Shown here one piece after another: positions 38,111 through 46,988 of a stretch of 64,000 bases of DNA. Position numbers and translations under genes: made by a program. Under the pieces are notes generated by a model. It did not search any database. It worked only from the letters and a program-made list of their open reading frames with translations, and had not been told where the DNA came from. The stretch comes from CBDDKS01 sp965230335 (GTDB lineage Bacteria; Pseudomonadota; Gammaproteobacteria; Enterobacterales; Kangiellaceae), in contig CBDDKS010000006.1 in NCBI GenBank assembly GCA_965230335.1, positions 1,302,001 to 1,366,000 on the forward strand. Reading direction: 5' to 3'. How positions within the stretch are numbered: the stretch's first letter is position 1; the number at the start of each line of letters is the position of its first letter.

Positions 38111-38536
38111 AGGCCGTTTTACGATGACTTCATCATCGCGACTGACACCATTTTCATTAAATTTTTAAAATAAAAAAAGACTATTTCATACCGCTACGCT
38201 GTGTGCAACTGACTTTCAGGGAAGAAAATCTAAATCATATGAACGGTGGAAATATAGAATATTAATCTCGTTATTCAATAAAAAAAGATAAACTGATAAT
38301 TAATTTGATATTTTTGTAATAATATATAAACTGCTATTTTTTTTAACCATTTAGCTCTCATTTTTTGAACAAAATTTATCCAATTTATTTGAATTGTTAA
38401 AAATTTTTTTATCTTTCTATCAAAGTCACAAAATTATCCTATAGTTATGTTCAGACAAAATTTTTTTAATATCTCAAGTTTAGGGATATCCCAATAGAAA
38501 ATACTGTCCAATAAAAATAGACGTATTAAAATCAAT
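38111..38536. other. intergenic region with repeat copy 2
   Basis: About 425 bases between the stress protein gene and the substrate-binding protein gene. The left part (38117-38233) holds repeat blocks shared with 14481-14642 and 44469-44735. The remainder (38234-38536) is very AT-rich with no open frame of interest; a promoter for the downstream trio should lie in it, but none is clear. Confidence 0.55.
38117..38233. repeat. dispersed intergenic repeat, copy 2
   Basis: The first block (38119-38146: ACGATGACTTCATCATCG, then CGACTGAC) contains a small palindrome (CGATGA-N5-TCATCG) and nearly matches 44472-44497. The second block (38187-38213) is the reverse complement of the tail of copy 1 (CCGCTACGCTGTGTGCAACT). 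The third (38211-38233: GACTTTCAGG, GAAGAAA) matches 44711-44733. It begins directly after the stress protein stop. Confidence 0.75.
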
Positions 38537-39502
38537 ATGAGACACCGAGCACCCATGGCATCAAGCAAGGATTACCCCGTTGCATACCTAAGAATATTAA
38601 ATGTTGTTATTCCGATATTTTTATTATTATTCAGTATGGATACTTTCAGTGAAAAAATAGCGGTTGTCTATCCTGAATCAAAATCCAATTATATGAAAAT
38701 TTACCAACAAATCATTGATGGTATTAAAAGTGAAGCAGGTAAAGATGCCATAATTTATAAGGTGGATCTCTCCAATAGTGATGCTGAAGCATCACTCAAA
38801 GATTTTCTTGAAAAGGAAAACATTCAGCAGGTTATTTCTTTAGGCTCACGAGGCTACAAAATCACAAAAAAAGTCATTGGTGATCGGACATTGCTAGCTG
38901 GTGCATTAATTTCCAACCTACCAAAAAATGCTTCTGCCCTCAGCTTTATTCCTCATCCTGAGAAACTCATGGAATATCTGAATATGATTGCACCTTTTGT
39001 TAAAACTCTGCATGTCGCCTATAGTGATCGCAGTGCTGCTACGGTAGAACTTGCAAAAGAAGCCGTGAAACCCTATGGCATTACGCTAGTTGCTACACCT
39101 ATAGAATCTGCTGGTGAAGCCATTAATTACTATAAAAAACTGATGAAAAATATGGATGGTAAACAAGAAGCTATTTGGTTACCCAGAGATAAAGTAACCG
39201 CCAATGATAAATTAGTTTTGCCTACCATTTATACCAGTGCCTGGTCTAATAAAATTCCTGTATTTTCCAGTAAAGTGTCACATACTAAAAATGGTACTTT
39301 ATTTTCTCCTATACCGGATAATATTGCTATGGGAAAAGAGTTGGTACATTTGTTATCAAAAACCCATTCAACAAAACAGGTGTTTATTAACTACACTAAA
39401 TCTTTAAAACTCACCGTTAACTTAAAAAATGCAACCCATTTAGGTATTAAATTTTCTACGGAACAGCAAGCATTATTCGATACAATATTCCATGGCGATT
39501 AA
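38537..39502 (+). CDS. ABC-type substrate-binding protein (ABC_sub_bind family)
   Basis: A 321-residue exported protein. A signal segment (VVIPIFLLLFSMDTFS) precedes a periplasmic-binding fold with EKIAVVYPESKSNY, IQQVISLGSRGY, the hinge region TLHVAYSDRSAATVELAKEA and NKIPVFSSKVSHTKNGTLFS. It resembles the PF04392 group, which binds small molecules of mostly unknown identity. No permease or ATPase gene is near. Its end overlaps the start of a histidine kinase gene by 11 bases, so it more likely acts as a sensory ligand-binding protein than as part of an importer. The long N-terminal region before the signal suggests a later start (for example ATG at 38555). Confidence 0.82.
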   Translation: MRHRAPMASSKDYPVAYLRILNVVIPIFLLLFSMDTFSEKIAVVYPESKSNYMKIYQQIIDGIKSEAGKDAIIYKVDLSNSDAEASLKDFLEKENIQQVISLGSRGYKITKKVIGDRTLLAGALISNLPKNASALSFIPHPEKLMEYLNMIAPFVKTLHVAYSDRSAATVELAKEAVKPYGITLVATPIESAGEAINYYKKLMKNMDGKQEAIWLPRDKVTANDKLVLPTIYTSAWSNKIPVFSSKVSHTKNGTLFSPIPDNIAMGKELVHLLSKTHSTKQVFINYTKSLKLTVNLKNATHLGIKFSTEQQALFDTIFHGD

Positions 39503-41084
39503 ATCACTCACTTTTCGTTCTGAGTCGCGCTTACGTCGCCAGTTACTACAATTCTTTATTGTCAGTATTACTTTGCTGTCTGTCATCACAGCACTCATTA
39601 CAACCCACCTTTCCAGTGTACAGGCACGACAAAATACCATAGATACCGGTTTAAAGCTTACCAGCAGTTTTGCCGAACAAGTCTTGGTTGCCGCCGCTAC
39701 AGGCAGCGTCAACAATTCACAAGATGCCATTGATGCAACATTACAATTTCATTTAGTCAACAGTATTGCTATCTACACATTTGATGAAAATGAGAAAAAT
39801 GTATTAATTCCACTAACTCAACAACACAGTATTAACGGCCATCCTAACCCAACCATTCCTATTAGAATGGAAGCCTTCCAGGAAACAGCTGTTATTTATA
39901 TTGAAAATGATATTTCCTGGATTTTCAGTGCACCTATTTATTATGAAGACACTGAAGAAGATGAAGAAATTATCGATGAAATACCTGATGAAGAAGCAGA
40001 AGAAACCATAAAGCTTCTCGGGCATGTTTTTGTTGAAGTCGACAAATCTGATCTACATGAGTTGCAATACACTATTTTATTTAATAATTTACTGGTTAGT
40101 ATTCTGGGTGCCATTATTCTGGCCTTCATCATGAAATTAGGTATCGATAGACTCACTAAACCTTTGGTGAATTTATCAGATACTATGCAGGATATTAGTG
40201 AACACGGCAATTATCATCGTGTTGAAGTGACAGGAGCACGAGAACTACAAGAGTTATCAACCTCGTTTAATGAAATGATTCATACACTCGAAGAACAACA
40301 GGAACAAATTCGCAAGCATCGTGACTCCCTGGAAACAGAAGTGACTTTACGTACACAGGATCTGATAATAGCGCGTGACAGTGCACTCACAGCCAGCCGT
40401 CATAAAAGTGAATTTCTGGCAACCATCAGCCATGAACTACGTACACCATTACAAGGCATTATTGGGTATGCCGATTTAATTCGTGAAGAACTCGAAGTCG
40501 AATGTATGGATCACCTGGTTATTGATTTAAATAAAATTGTACGTAGTGCTAATAGCTTATTATCACAAATTAATAACCTGCTCGATTTCACAAAAATTGA
40601 AGCCGGTAAAATGGACTTAAACTTAAGTAAAACATTAGTCAGTGAAATGATCGATGAGCTCATTGAAACCGTTTCACCTTTGTTGGAACATAACCAAAAT
40701 AAAATTGTGGTTGTTAATCCACACCCAGAAATTCAACTCCATTTGGATCGACAAAAAGTATTACAAATGCTACTGAACCTGGTTGGTAATGCTTGTAAAT
40801 TTACAGAGCAGGGTACCATCACAATTACCATTGATGTACAAACCGCAGAAATAATATTCTCGGTAAGAGATACTGGTATTGGTATACCTGAGGCGGAACT
40901 TGATAAAATATTTAACGAATTCCAACAAGTTGATAATAGTGAAAGTCGAGAATACGGTGGCACAGGACTAGGCCTTGCTATTACAAAGAAATTTTGTAAT
41001 TTAATGAAGGGTGAAATTCACGTCGAAAGCCATGTAGGTGAAGGTACAAACTTCACAATTACATTACCTATCCAACAAATTTAG
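39492..41084 (+). CDS. sensor histidine kinase with HAMP domain
   Basis: A 530-residue membrane kinase. The first membrane helix is at about 20-38 (FFIVSITLLSVITALI), then a periplasmic sensor of about 150 residues resembling CHASE8-type domains (TGLKLTSSFAEQVLVAAATG, followed by an acidic stretch EDTEEDEEIIDEIPDEEAEE), the second helix at about 198-215, a HAMP linker and a coiled coil. The H-box is FLATISHELRTPLQGIIGYA, and the ATPase boxes are NLVGNACKFT, DTGIGIP and GTGLGLAI. No response regulator or receiver domain is encoded here. It overlaps the binding protein gene and precedes a TonB receptor gene. Confidence 0.93.
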   Translation: MAIKSLTFRSESRLRRQLLQFFIVSITLLSVITALITTHLSSVQARQNTIDTGLKLTSSFAEQVLVAAATGSVNNSQDAIDATLQFHLVNSIAIYTFDENEKNVLIPLTQQHSINGHPNPTIPIRMEAFQETAVIYIENDISWIFSAPIYYEDTEEDEEIIDEIPDEEAEETIKLLGHVFVEVDKSDLHELQYTILFNNLLVSILGAIILAFIMKLGIDRLTKPLVNLSDTMQDISEHGNYHRVEVTGARELQELSTSFNEMIHTLEEQQEQIRKHRDSLETEVTLRTQDLIIARDSALTASRHKSEFLATISHELRTPLQGIIGYADLIREELEVECMDHLVIDLNKIVRSANSLLSQINNLLDFTKIEAGKMDLNLSKTLVSEMIDELIETVSPLLEHNQNKIVVVNPHPEIQLHLDRQKVLQMLLNLVGNACKFTEQGTITITIDVQTAEIIFSVRDTGIGIPEAELDKIFNEFQQVDNSESREYGGTGLGLAITKKFCNLMKGEIHVESHVGEGTNFTITLPIQQI

Positions 41085-41217
41085 CATTTTTTTTAAGATT
41101 TTATTGAATATCTCACCATCAATAATTGCGAAAACCCCATTTTTTATTACACTGATTAAATAATGACCACTTTTGGCTCATTAAAAAAAAATACATCCCA
41201 AAAATAAGAGAGTTACT

Positions 41218-43335
41218 ATGCCAAACTTAAAGAAACACTGTAAGGTTCTTTTCTTTACCTGCTTGTGTTTTATCACCTGCCAAAGTTTACAGGCCCAAGA
41301 AACCGAAGACTGGGAAGAAGAAGAAGATCTGGAAGATTTCTTTGGCGGTGAAGAAATGATAAAAATCGCAACAGGCGAATTACAACATATTTCAAAAGCC
41401 CCAGCCGTTGCCAGTGTGATTACCGCACAAGATATTAAAAAGATGGGGGCAAATGATTTGGATGAAGTTTTGGAATCTGTCCCGGGGTTGCATGTATCTT
41501 TTGATAGCCAACTTTATCGCTCAGTTTACGCAGTGAGAGGTATTGCTTCTCAAATCAACCCTCAAATTTTATTTTTAATCAATGGTCTTCCTATCAGTAA
41601 TTTGTATCTTGGTAATAGAGGAATAGGTTGGAGCCAAATGCCTGTAGAAACCATCAGTCGTATTGAAGTCATTCGTGGCCCAGGCTCAGCCATTTATGGG
41701 GCCGATGCTTTTTCTGGCACGGTCAATATTATTACCAAAGCGGCCGAACATATTAAAGACAATCAAATCGGTTTTAAGACAGGTAGCTACAACACAGCCG
41801 GTGTGTGGGGGGCTTATCGTGCCAAAACGGATAACGCTCAGTTTGGTTTAACTTTGGAATACCAAACAACCGATGGCCATGATGAAATCATCGAATCGGA
41901 TTTACAAACAATTATTGATGGCCTGGCAACCACCAATGCCTCTTTTGCTCCCAGCTCTGTCAACTTATCACAAGAAAGTTTTGATTTAAGAGCTGATTTG
42001 GTCACTGGTCATTGGCAATTCAGAGTCGGCGTACAAAACCGCTACGATCTTGGAACAGGTGCCGGTATCGCCGAATCACTGGATCCCCAAGGCCGTTTTG
42101 AAAGCAATCGACGCAATGCCGATATCACTTACCATAACCCCACTGCTGCCAAGCATTGGGATGTCACCTTACAGGCTGCCTACTTTTATATCACACAAGA
42201 AGTTTCTGATAATCTCATTTTGTTTCCTGCAGGTTCCACAGCTTTAGGGCCAGTTTATCCAGTAGATATCACAGGCAACCCCGAAGTATTTGAAGAACAT
42301 TATCGATTCAATGCAACGGCTTTCTATAAAGGCTTCGATGCACACTCCATACGCATTGGTACCGGTTACCACAACGCTAATATTTTTAGAGTACGAGAAA
42401 GTAAAAACTTTGCCCTGGATGCCAATGGTGATTTGATTAACCCTGGCGATCCTATTGTTCGCGTTGATGACAGTCCTTTTATCTTTTTACCAGAAAGCTC
42501 TCGAGAAAATAATTACTTTTTTATACAGGATATCTGGCAGCTAGATAACGATTGGGAGCTTACCTCGGGTATTCGCTATGATCACTATTCTGATTTTGGT
42601 GATACCGTCAACCCACGACTTGCCTTGGTTTGGACAACCTCTCACAGTCTCACTACCAAAATTCTTTATGGGCAGGCTTTTAGAGCTCCCTCTTTTGCAG
42701 AAACACGCAATCAAAATAACCCTGTTGCTGTTGGTAACCTTAATTTAGTTCCTGAAGAAATGGAAACCTTAGAACTGGCCTTTGACTATCATCCCAGTCA
42801 GGGTGCCCGCTATAGCTTTAATATTTTCCGTTATATTTGGGATGATATTATTAGTTTTGTACCTGACGTTGGTGCTACTACATCAACCGCACAAAACCAG
42901 GGTAAACAAACCGGCTATGGTGTAGAGTTTGAATTTGATTACAAAATAAATACAGCACTAAATCTGTTTGGTAATATTGCCGTACAAGAATCAACGGATG
43001 AAGCCAGCAATACCGATACAGCAAATGTGCCACAAAAACAATTATATTTAGGACTATACTGGAAAGTAGATGATGAATGGCAACTCAATCATACCCTGAA
43101 TAGTGTTATAGACCGCACCAGAACTCCTGGAGATCCTCGTCCACAAATTGATGACTACATCATGATCAATACACGTCTGATTTATCACCCTAGAAATAGC
43201 CATTGGCAATTTGGTTTTAAAATCAATAATCTATTAGATGAAGAAGCCTTTGAACCAGCATCACCTTCCATTACGAATGACTTACCATTAGCCGGAACTA
43301 ATTTTCTGGTTGATGTAAGATACACTTTTAAATAA
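41218..43335 (+). CDS. TonB-dependent outer-membrane receptor
   Basis: A 705-residue ligand-gated outer-membrane channel. A signal peptide (LFFTCLCFITCQSLQAQ) is followed by an acidic region (EDWEEEEDLEDFFGG), then the plug domain (APAVASVITAQDIKKMGA, LESVPGLHVS, IEVIRGPGSAIYGADAFSGTVNIITK) and a 22-strand barrel. It ends in Phe-Lys, close to the usual terminal aromatic. The substrate is unknown; it has no obvious siderophore or cobalamin signature. Gene order suggests that it imports, or reports on, the ligand sensed by the upstream binding protein and kinase. AGAGAG stands before the ATG. Confidence 0.94.
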   Translation: MPNLKKHCKVLFFTCLCFITCQSLQAQETEDWEEEEDLEDFFGGEEMIKIATGELQHISKAPAVASVITAQDIKKMGANDLDEVLESVPGLHVSFDSQLYRSVYAVRGIASQINPQILFLINGLPISNLYLGNRGIGWSQMPVETISRIEVIRGPGSAIYGADAFSGTVNIITKAAEHIKDNQIGFKTGSYNTAGVWGAYRAKTDNAQFGLTLEYQTTDGHDEIIESDLQTIIDGLATTNASFAPSSVNLSQESFDLRADLVTGHWQFRVGVQNRYDLGTGAGIAESLDPQGRFESNRRNADITYHNPTAAKHWDVTLQAAYFYITQEVSDNLILFPAGSTALGPVYPVDITGNPEVFEEHYRFNATAFYKGFDAHSIRIGTGYHNANIFRVRESKNFALDANGDLINPGDPIVRVDDSPFIFLPESSRENNYFFIQDIWQLDNDWELTSGIRYDHYSDFGDTVNPRLALVWTTSHSLTTKILYGQAFRAPSFAETRNQNNPVAVGNLNLVPEEMETLELAFDYHPSQGARYSFNIFRYIWDDIISFVPDVGATTSTAQNQGKQTGYGVEFEFDYKINTALNLFGNIAVQESTDEASNTDTANVPQKQLYLGLYWKVDDEWQLNHTLNSVIDRTRTPGDPRPQIDDYIMINTRLIYHPRNSHWQFGFKINNLLDEEAFEPASPSITNDLPLAGTNFLVDVRYTFK

Positions 43336-43343
43336 AAGTAAAT

Positions 43344-44288
43344 TTAATATCGCCACATAATACTAATATAATGTGCGCCAGCAGCTGGTGAAAAAAATAA
43401 AATATTATCACCTCGTTGAATAACATCCTGGTTAATCCAGTAATCTAATGAAACAGGGATGTTAGCTGACCACATATTAGTGTATTTATCAAATGTATGG
43501 CGTAAACAGTTTTTATCCAACTCCATTAACTGAAGCCAATATTCCATCATACCCACACCCGCTTGATGAGTAAAAACATGTTTTGGTTTAATGTCTGTTT
43601 TGGATAATAACCTTCTTGCAGTATCAATAGGTTTTTTGATTTGTTCTACTTCCATATTGATTGTTTTATCTTCTACAACTTCAAAATATTCATCTTGTTT
43701 TGTAAAAACTGGAGAACGCATTCTCATGGTATGAAATACTTTTTTATCTGAATCTTCTTCCATAAACATAAAACTATTCTCTTTATTATCTAATAATACA
43801 GCACCAGCTCCATCACCAAACATAGAATAATCTCTATTTTTATTAACAATATAATTTATTTGATTAATACTATTTACAATTAATATAACTTTGTACACAT
43901 TTGAAGACAATAAGATTCTTGCATGATTTAAGGCGGAAAGAAAACTTGAACAGGCTGTATTAATAGGCAAAACTGTCGCATTTTTACAGCTCAGATTATA
44001 TGAAATTAAATTTAAATCTTCAGGAGCTAAATATTCATTAGGCGTCACTGTACCAATAACCAAATCAATATCATTAACATTATAACTACTTCTTTCAATA
44101 GCTAATTCAGCAGCTTTTGTGCCCATATATATCCCTGTTTCCCGTTCACTGGCATGCCGTCTTTCTTTCATACCTGTCATATACTTTTCAATACTGGCTA
44201 ACTGCCTGGGATCATTGGGTTTTCCAAAAAAGTCATTAGTGACTATTTTTTCAGGTAGGTACGAGCCTGTCGATACGATTCTAGCCAT
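43344..44288 (-). CDS. 3-oxoacyl-ACP synthase III-like enzyme (FabH/KAS III superfamily)
   Basis: A 314-residue thiolase-fold enzyme that would condense an acyl-CoA with a malonyl or other acyl thioester. The catalytic triad is intact: Cys in NTACSSFLSAL, His in FTHQAGVGMM and Asn in MWSANIPVSLDYW. The oxyanion/dimer loop MFGDGAGAVLLD is normal. It is not a clear housekeeping FabH: it lacks neighbouring fatty-acid genes, is more AT-rich in codon choice than its neighbours, and is flanked by repeats and a MITE, so it may be acquired. The product could be a specialised lipid or signal, but this is inference. Confidence 0.85.
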   Translation of the reverse strand: MARIVSTGSYLPEKIVTNDFFGKPNDPRQLASIEKYMTGMKERRHASERETGIYMGTKAAELAIERSSYNVNDIDLVIGTVTPNEYLAPEDLNLISYNLSCKNATVLPINTACSSFLSALNHARILLSSNVYKVILIVNSINQINYIVNKNRDYSMFGDGAGAVLLDNKENSFMFMEEDSDKKVFHTMRMRSPVFTKQDEYFEVVEDKTINMEVEQIKKPIDTARRLLSKTDIKPKHVFTHQAGVGMMEYWLQLMELDKNCLRHTFDKYTNMWSANIPVSLDYWINQDVIQRGDNILFFSPAAGAHYISIMWRY

Positions 44289-44468
44289 TATTACACCTCA
44301 CATGATTATGAAATCAATCATTGTTGAGTGTCAGCATCTCATCAAAAAATTAAAATTTCAAGTAATTTTCATAAAATATATTTAAATTTTATCTTATGAA
44401 AATATGAGATTTTTTATTTCAAAATGAACTTAAAAGTGGATTTTTTATAAAAATATAAAAGTACATAG

Positions 44469-44735
44469 TTTCACGATGATTTCATCATCGCGACTGACTT
44501 TTCCAAGAGCAGCAAAGTCAGCAAAACGACCCTATATGCCTACGGCAGGTACTTGTTCCCGATTCTTACTAAACTACGAAGTACTTCTTTTATTTCACAG
44601 TTAACTGATTAGTAAAGACATACTCCCTATTCAATAATCACCCTAGCCAAGTGCCCGCGCAGCGAAACAGCTTTTTTCTTCACTTTTGTAGCGTTTGACA
44701 AAAGTGAACGGATTTTCAGGAAAGAAAGTCTGAAT
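44469..44735. repeat. dispersed intergenic repeat, copy 3
   Basis: The longest copy of the repeat family. Blocks in order: CGATGATTTCATCATCG palindrome with CGACTGAC (44474-44497, as at 38121-38146); AAGTCAG...AAACGAC (44492-44526, reverse complement of 14581-14614); AAGTACTTCTTTTAT...CAGTTAACTG...CAATAATCA (44579-44640, same direction as 14481-14540); a hairpin at 44679-44708; and GATTTTCAGGAAAGAAAGTC (44711-44731, as at 38211-38231). Block order and orientation differ from the other copies. Confidence 0.75.
44679..44708. repeat. perfect 11-bp stem-loop inside repeat copy 3
   Basis: TTCACTTTTGT (44679-44689) and ACAAAAGTGAA (44698-44708) are exact complements around an 8-base loop. It is not followed by a run of T on either strand, so it is not an obvious terminator. 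Confidence 0.6.
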
Positions 44736-44780
44736 AAACTTAATAATGGATTTTTTTAATCATAAAGAACAATGTATCCC

Positions 44781-45050
44781 TAGGGGCTGTTTATCTTTTA
44801 TAGTTTACACCTGCTGATAGCTATTTTTTTGACCAACAAGGCAGAAAGAGAGAATAATAGTTATTCTATTTGAACGATTGATAACACAGTTGGGCAAAAA
44901 AATAGACTCAGCCCAAAGGGTTAAGCCTGTAAAAGCTTCCCTCTGCGTTACTCATCGCTTATTTGGAATAACCAAACTGTGCTCTTCGTGCCTTAATTGA
45001 AACTTTTACAAAATTAACAGGTGTAAACTATAAAAGATAAACAGCCCCTA
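44781..45050. mobile_element. 270-bp hairpin MITE with perfect 33-bp terminal inverted repeats
   Basis: Left end 44781-44813 begins TAGGGGCTGTTTATC and ends TTTACACCTG; right end 45018-45050 is its exact reverse complement over 33 bases. Both ends carry TA, which may be a duplicated TA target as made by IS630/Tc1-type transposases. Inside, 44833-44890 and 44941-44999 form a second, imperfect inverted repeat, and TTGGGC (44890-44895) pairs with GCCCAA (44911-44916) near the centre, so nearly the whole element can fold into one hairpin. It has no open frame, so it would need a transposase from elsewhere. It ends 9 bases after the stop of the DUF4124-like gene. Confidence 0.85.
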
Positions 45051-45059
45051 ATAGATGAT

Positions 45060-46055
45060 TTATAATTTTTTCTCTCGAATAGTTTTTAAAAATCCCCGAC
45101 TGATCTTCCTCACGGTATCACTTTTGCAAAGTTCTTCTCCTGCTTCACTATCAAAGCATGTAATTTCCAATAAAATATTATGACCTTCTTTTTCAGGAAT
45201 TTTTGAAAAAGAGAGTGAAATATCGCTTTCCTTTTTGGGGGATTCTGTAAGAATTAAAGTGTCTGTAATAATTTCAATACGACCCGATGCATTATTCAAA
45301 GCATAAACCTGAGCAAGTTGCCACATTTTATTACATGCTTCATGTGTTGTACATTTTTGAATAACCGTACTGTTATTATTATTTTTTTGTAGTTCCAGTC
45401 TCATCTTTTTAACGGTACGATTGGCCTGTAATTCTTTATAACGTATTATTTTATTTTCAAACGCTTTTCTTATTTTTTGTTCGTCCTGTGAAATCTTTTT
45501 TTCAATATCTAACAGCTGAGAAATTTTTTCTTGTTTCAATTGAATGCTTTCAACCAGTTGTACGGGTATTTGGGTTCCAGCACGTTCGTAATTGGCGGCT
45601 TTTTTTTGTAATGCTTCGAGATCAATTTTAAGAAAGTTACGATCTGTGCTATTCACGATGCGTCTTTGTTCTACCCCTAGTAGCTGTCCTTCACGAACTC
45701 TTTCAATATCACGTATTGAACTAAATAATCGTAAAAGCTCGATATCTTTTTGTAATTGCTTGAGTTTTTCTTTTTCCTGGCGTTTTTTTTCTTTGAGTAG
45801 ACTCTGTTCATCTTTAATTTCACCCAGAGTTTTGGCAGGCCCAACTTTTTGAATAAGTCTTCCAGAAACATCAACAATCTCATATCCGTGTTCAATCGCG
45901 TAGGGTGAAAGTTGATCAACAATAACTACATGCCCATTTTCATTTTTATAACGAAAGAATTCAGCTTTTGCTGCAAATACATGCTGACAAGTGAGACATA
46001 GTAGAAAAAAAACCGTAACGCGTTTTATCATCATAATGGGGGTATTGCTCCTCAT
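45060..46055 (-). CDS. DUF4124-like exported coiled-coil protein
   Basis: A 331-residue protein of unknown function. A signal peptide (KRVTVFFLLCLTCQHVFA) is followed by an N-terminal segment (FFRYKNENGHVVIVDQL, HGYEIVDVSGRLIQ) of the type seen in DUF4124 proteins, which are exported proteins of many gammaproteobacteria. Then comes a long Lys/Glu/Gln-rich helical part (about 85-220) likely to form a coiled coil, and a small C-terminal beta-rich domain with two cysteines (ITCFDSEAGEELC). The start may be ATG at 46055, or 46034/46031, which are preceded by GAGGAG. It lies about 20 nt behind pyrE on the same strand. Confidence 0.75.
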   Translation of the reverse strand: MRSNTPIMMIKRVTVFFLLCLTCQHVFAAKAEFFRYKNENGHVVIVDQLSPYAIEHGYEIVDVSGRLIQKVGPAKTLGEIKDEQSLLKEKKRQEKEKLKQLQKDIELLRLFSSIRDIERVREGQLLGVEQRRIVNSTDRNFLKIDLEALQKKAANYERAGTQIPVQLVESIQLKQEKISQLLDIEKKISQDEQKIRKAFENKIIRYKELQANRTVKKMRLELQKNNNNSTVIQKCTTHEACNKMWQLAQVYALNNASGRIEIITDTLILTESPKKESDISLSFSKIPEKEGHNILLEITCFDSEAGEELCKSDTVRKISRGFLKTIREKKL

Positions 46056-46075
46056 AATATAACTTTAGCAAAGAA

Positions 46076-46732
46076 TTACTCTATGCCGTATTTTAATTGG
46101 TAATTTTCCATACTTTCTTTAAATTGAGATAATTGTGGTGACAACTCAAGATACTGGATTAACTCCTGCAAATTGGCAATAGAATAAACAGGAATCTGGT
46201 ATGCCTGTTGGATTTCCTGAATGGCAGATAGTTCCTGTTGGCCTTTTTCCTGACGATCCAGGGCAACAATAATACCACAGGGCCTTGCTCCGGCATTTTC
46301 AATCAATTCTAAAGACTGTTGAATGGCTGTGCCTGCTGTAATGACATCATCAATGATCATAACATCTCCTTTTAATGGTGCACCAACGAGAGTACCGCCT
46401 TCGCCATGCTGTTTGGCTTCTTTTCGATTATAGGCAACACCATAATCACTGCCATAGTTTTGGTGTAACTGTATGGCTGTTGCACTGGCCAGGGGAATAC
46501 CCTTATAAGCAGGACCAAATAAAACATCAAATTTTGCCTGATGATTATGTAGTGTTTCTGCATAACATTGAGTAAGCTTGCTGAGATGTTCTCCGCTTGA
46601 AAATAAACCCGCATTAAAGAAATAAGGACTGACCCTCCCGGATTTTAAAGTAAACTCACCAAATTTCAATGCGTTACATTCAATAGCTAGATCTAGAAAT
46701 TGTTTTTTTGTCGAAGAAAGCGTGTTGCTCAA
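46076..46732 (-). CDS. pyrE: orotate phosphoribosyltransferase
   Basis: Converts orotate and PRPP to orotidine monophosphate in pyrimidine synthesis. The 218-residue length is normal. Diagnostic motifs are LKFGEFTLKSGRVSPYFFNAGLF near the start, FGPAYKGIPLA, YNRKEAKQHGEGG (flexible catalytic loop) and the PRPP-binding DVMIIDDVITAGTA. The frame begins with TTG at 46732; no ATG is available upstream of the conserved N-terminal region. Confidence 0.96.
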   Translation of the reverse strand: MSNTLSSTKKQFLDLAIECNALKFGEFTLKSGRVSPYFFNAGLFSSGEHLSKLTQCYAETLHNHQAKFDVLFGPAYKGIPLASATAIQLHQNYGSDYGVAYNRKEAKQHGEGGTLVGAPLKGDVMIIDDVITAGTAIQQSLELIENAGARPCGIIVALDRQEKGQQELSAIQEIQQAYQIPVYSIANLQELIQYLELSPQLSQFKESMENYQLKYGIE

Positions 46733-46931
46733 AGGAATACCTTAAAAAAAGAAGTCAATTCAGATAATGGGCGTATATTAAACTAATGATGCATTGAATT
46801 TAAGTATGATTTTCCATTTTGTTGTCTAAGTTGTTGTCTAAAAATCATCCATTCTTAAAAATATGTATTGCTTCAAAATCAGTTTCATAGCATTTAAAAT
46901 GAAAGATAAACCAGACTTAATGGCTACTTTC

Positions 46932-46960
46932 TTGACATATGATACTTATGGATGTATTAA
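46932..46960 (+). promoter_or_regulatory. sigma-70 promoter of the parDE operon
   Basis: TTGACA (46932-46937, perfect -35) and TATTAA (46955-46960) are separated by 17 bases. Transcription would start near 46967, about 20 bases before the parD ATG at 46989. The -10 element lies inside a palindrome, which suggests autorepression. Confidence 0.75.
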
Positions 46961-46971
46961 TAAGTAATACA
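46953..46971. promoter_or_regulatory. putative ParD operator palindrome
   Basis: TGTATTA (46953-46959) and TAATACA (46965-46971) are perfect 7-bp half sites around five bases. The palindrome covers the -10 region and the predicted transcription start. Antitoxins with a ribbon-helix-helix fold typically bind such sites to repress their own operon. Confidence 0.65.
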
Positions 46972-46988
46972 CCTAAGTGAGGTTAGCT

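Larger units (their letters stand above)
44289..45059. other. 770-base intergenic region filled by repeats and a MITE
   Basis: The largest gene-free stretch of the window. It consists of an AT-rich part next to the KAS III gene (44289-44468, probably its promoter), repeat copy 3 (44469-44735), a hairpin (44679-44708), and a hairpin MITE (44781-45050). No open frame in it looks coding. Confidence 0.7.
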
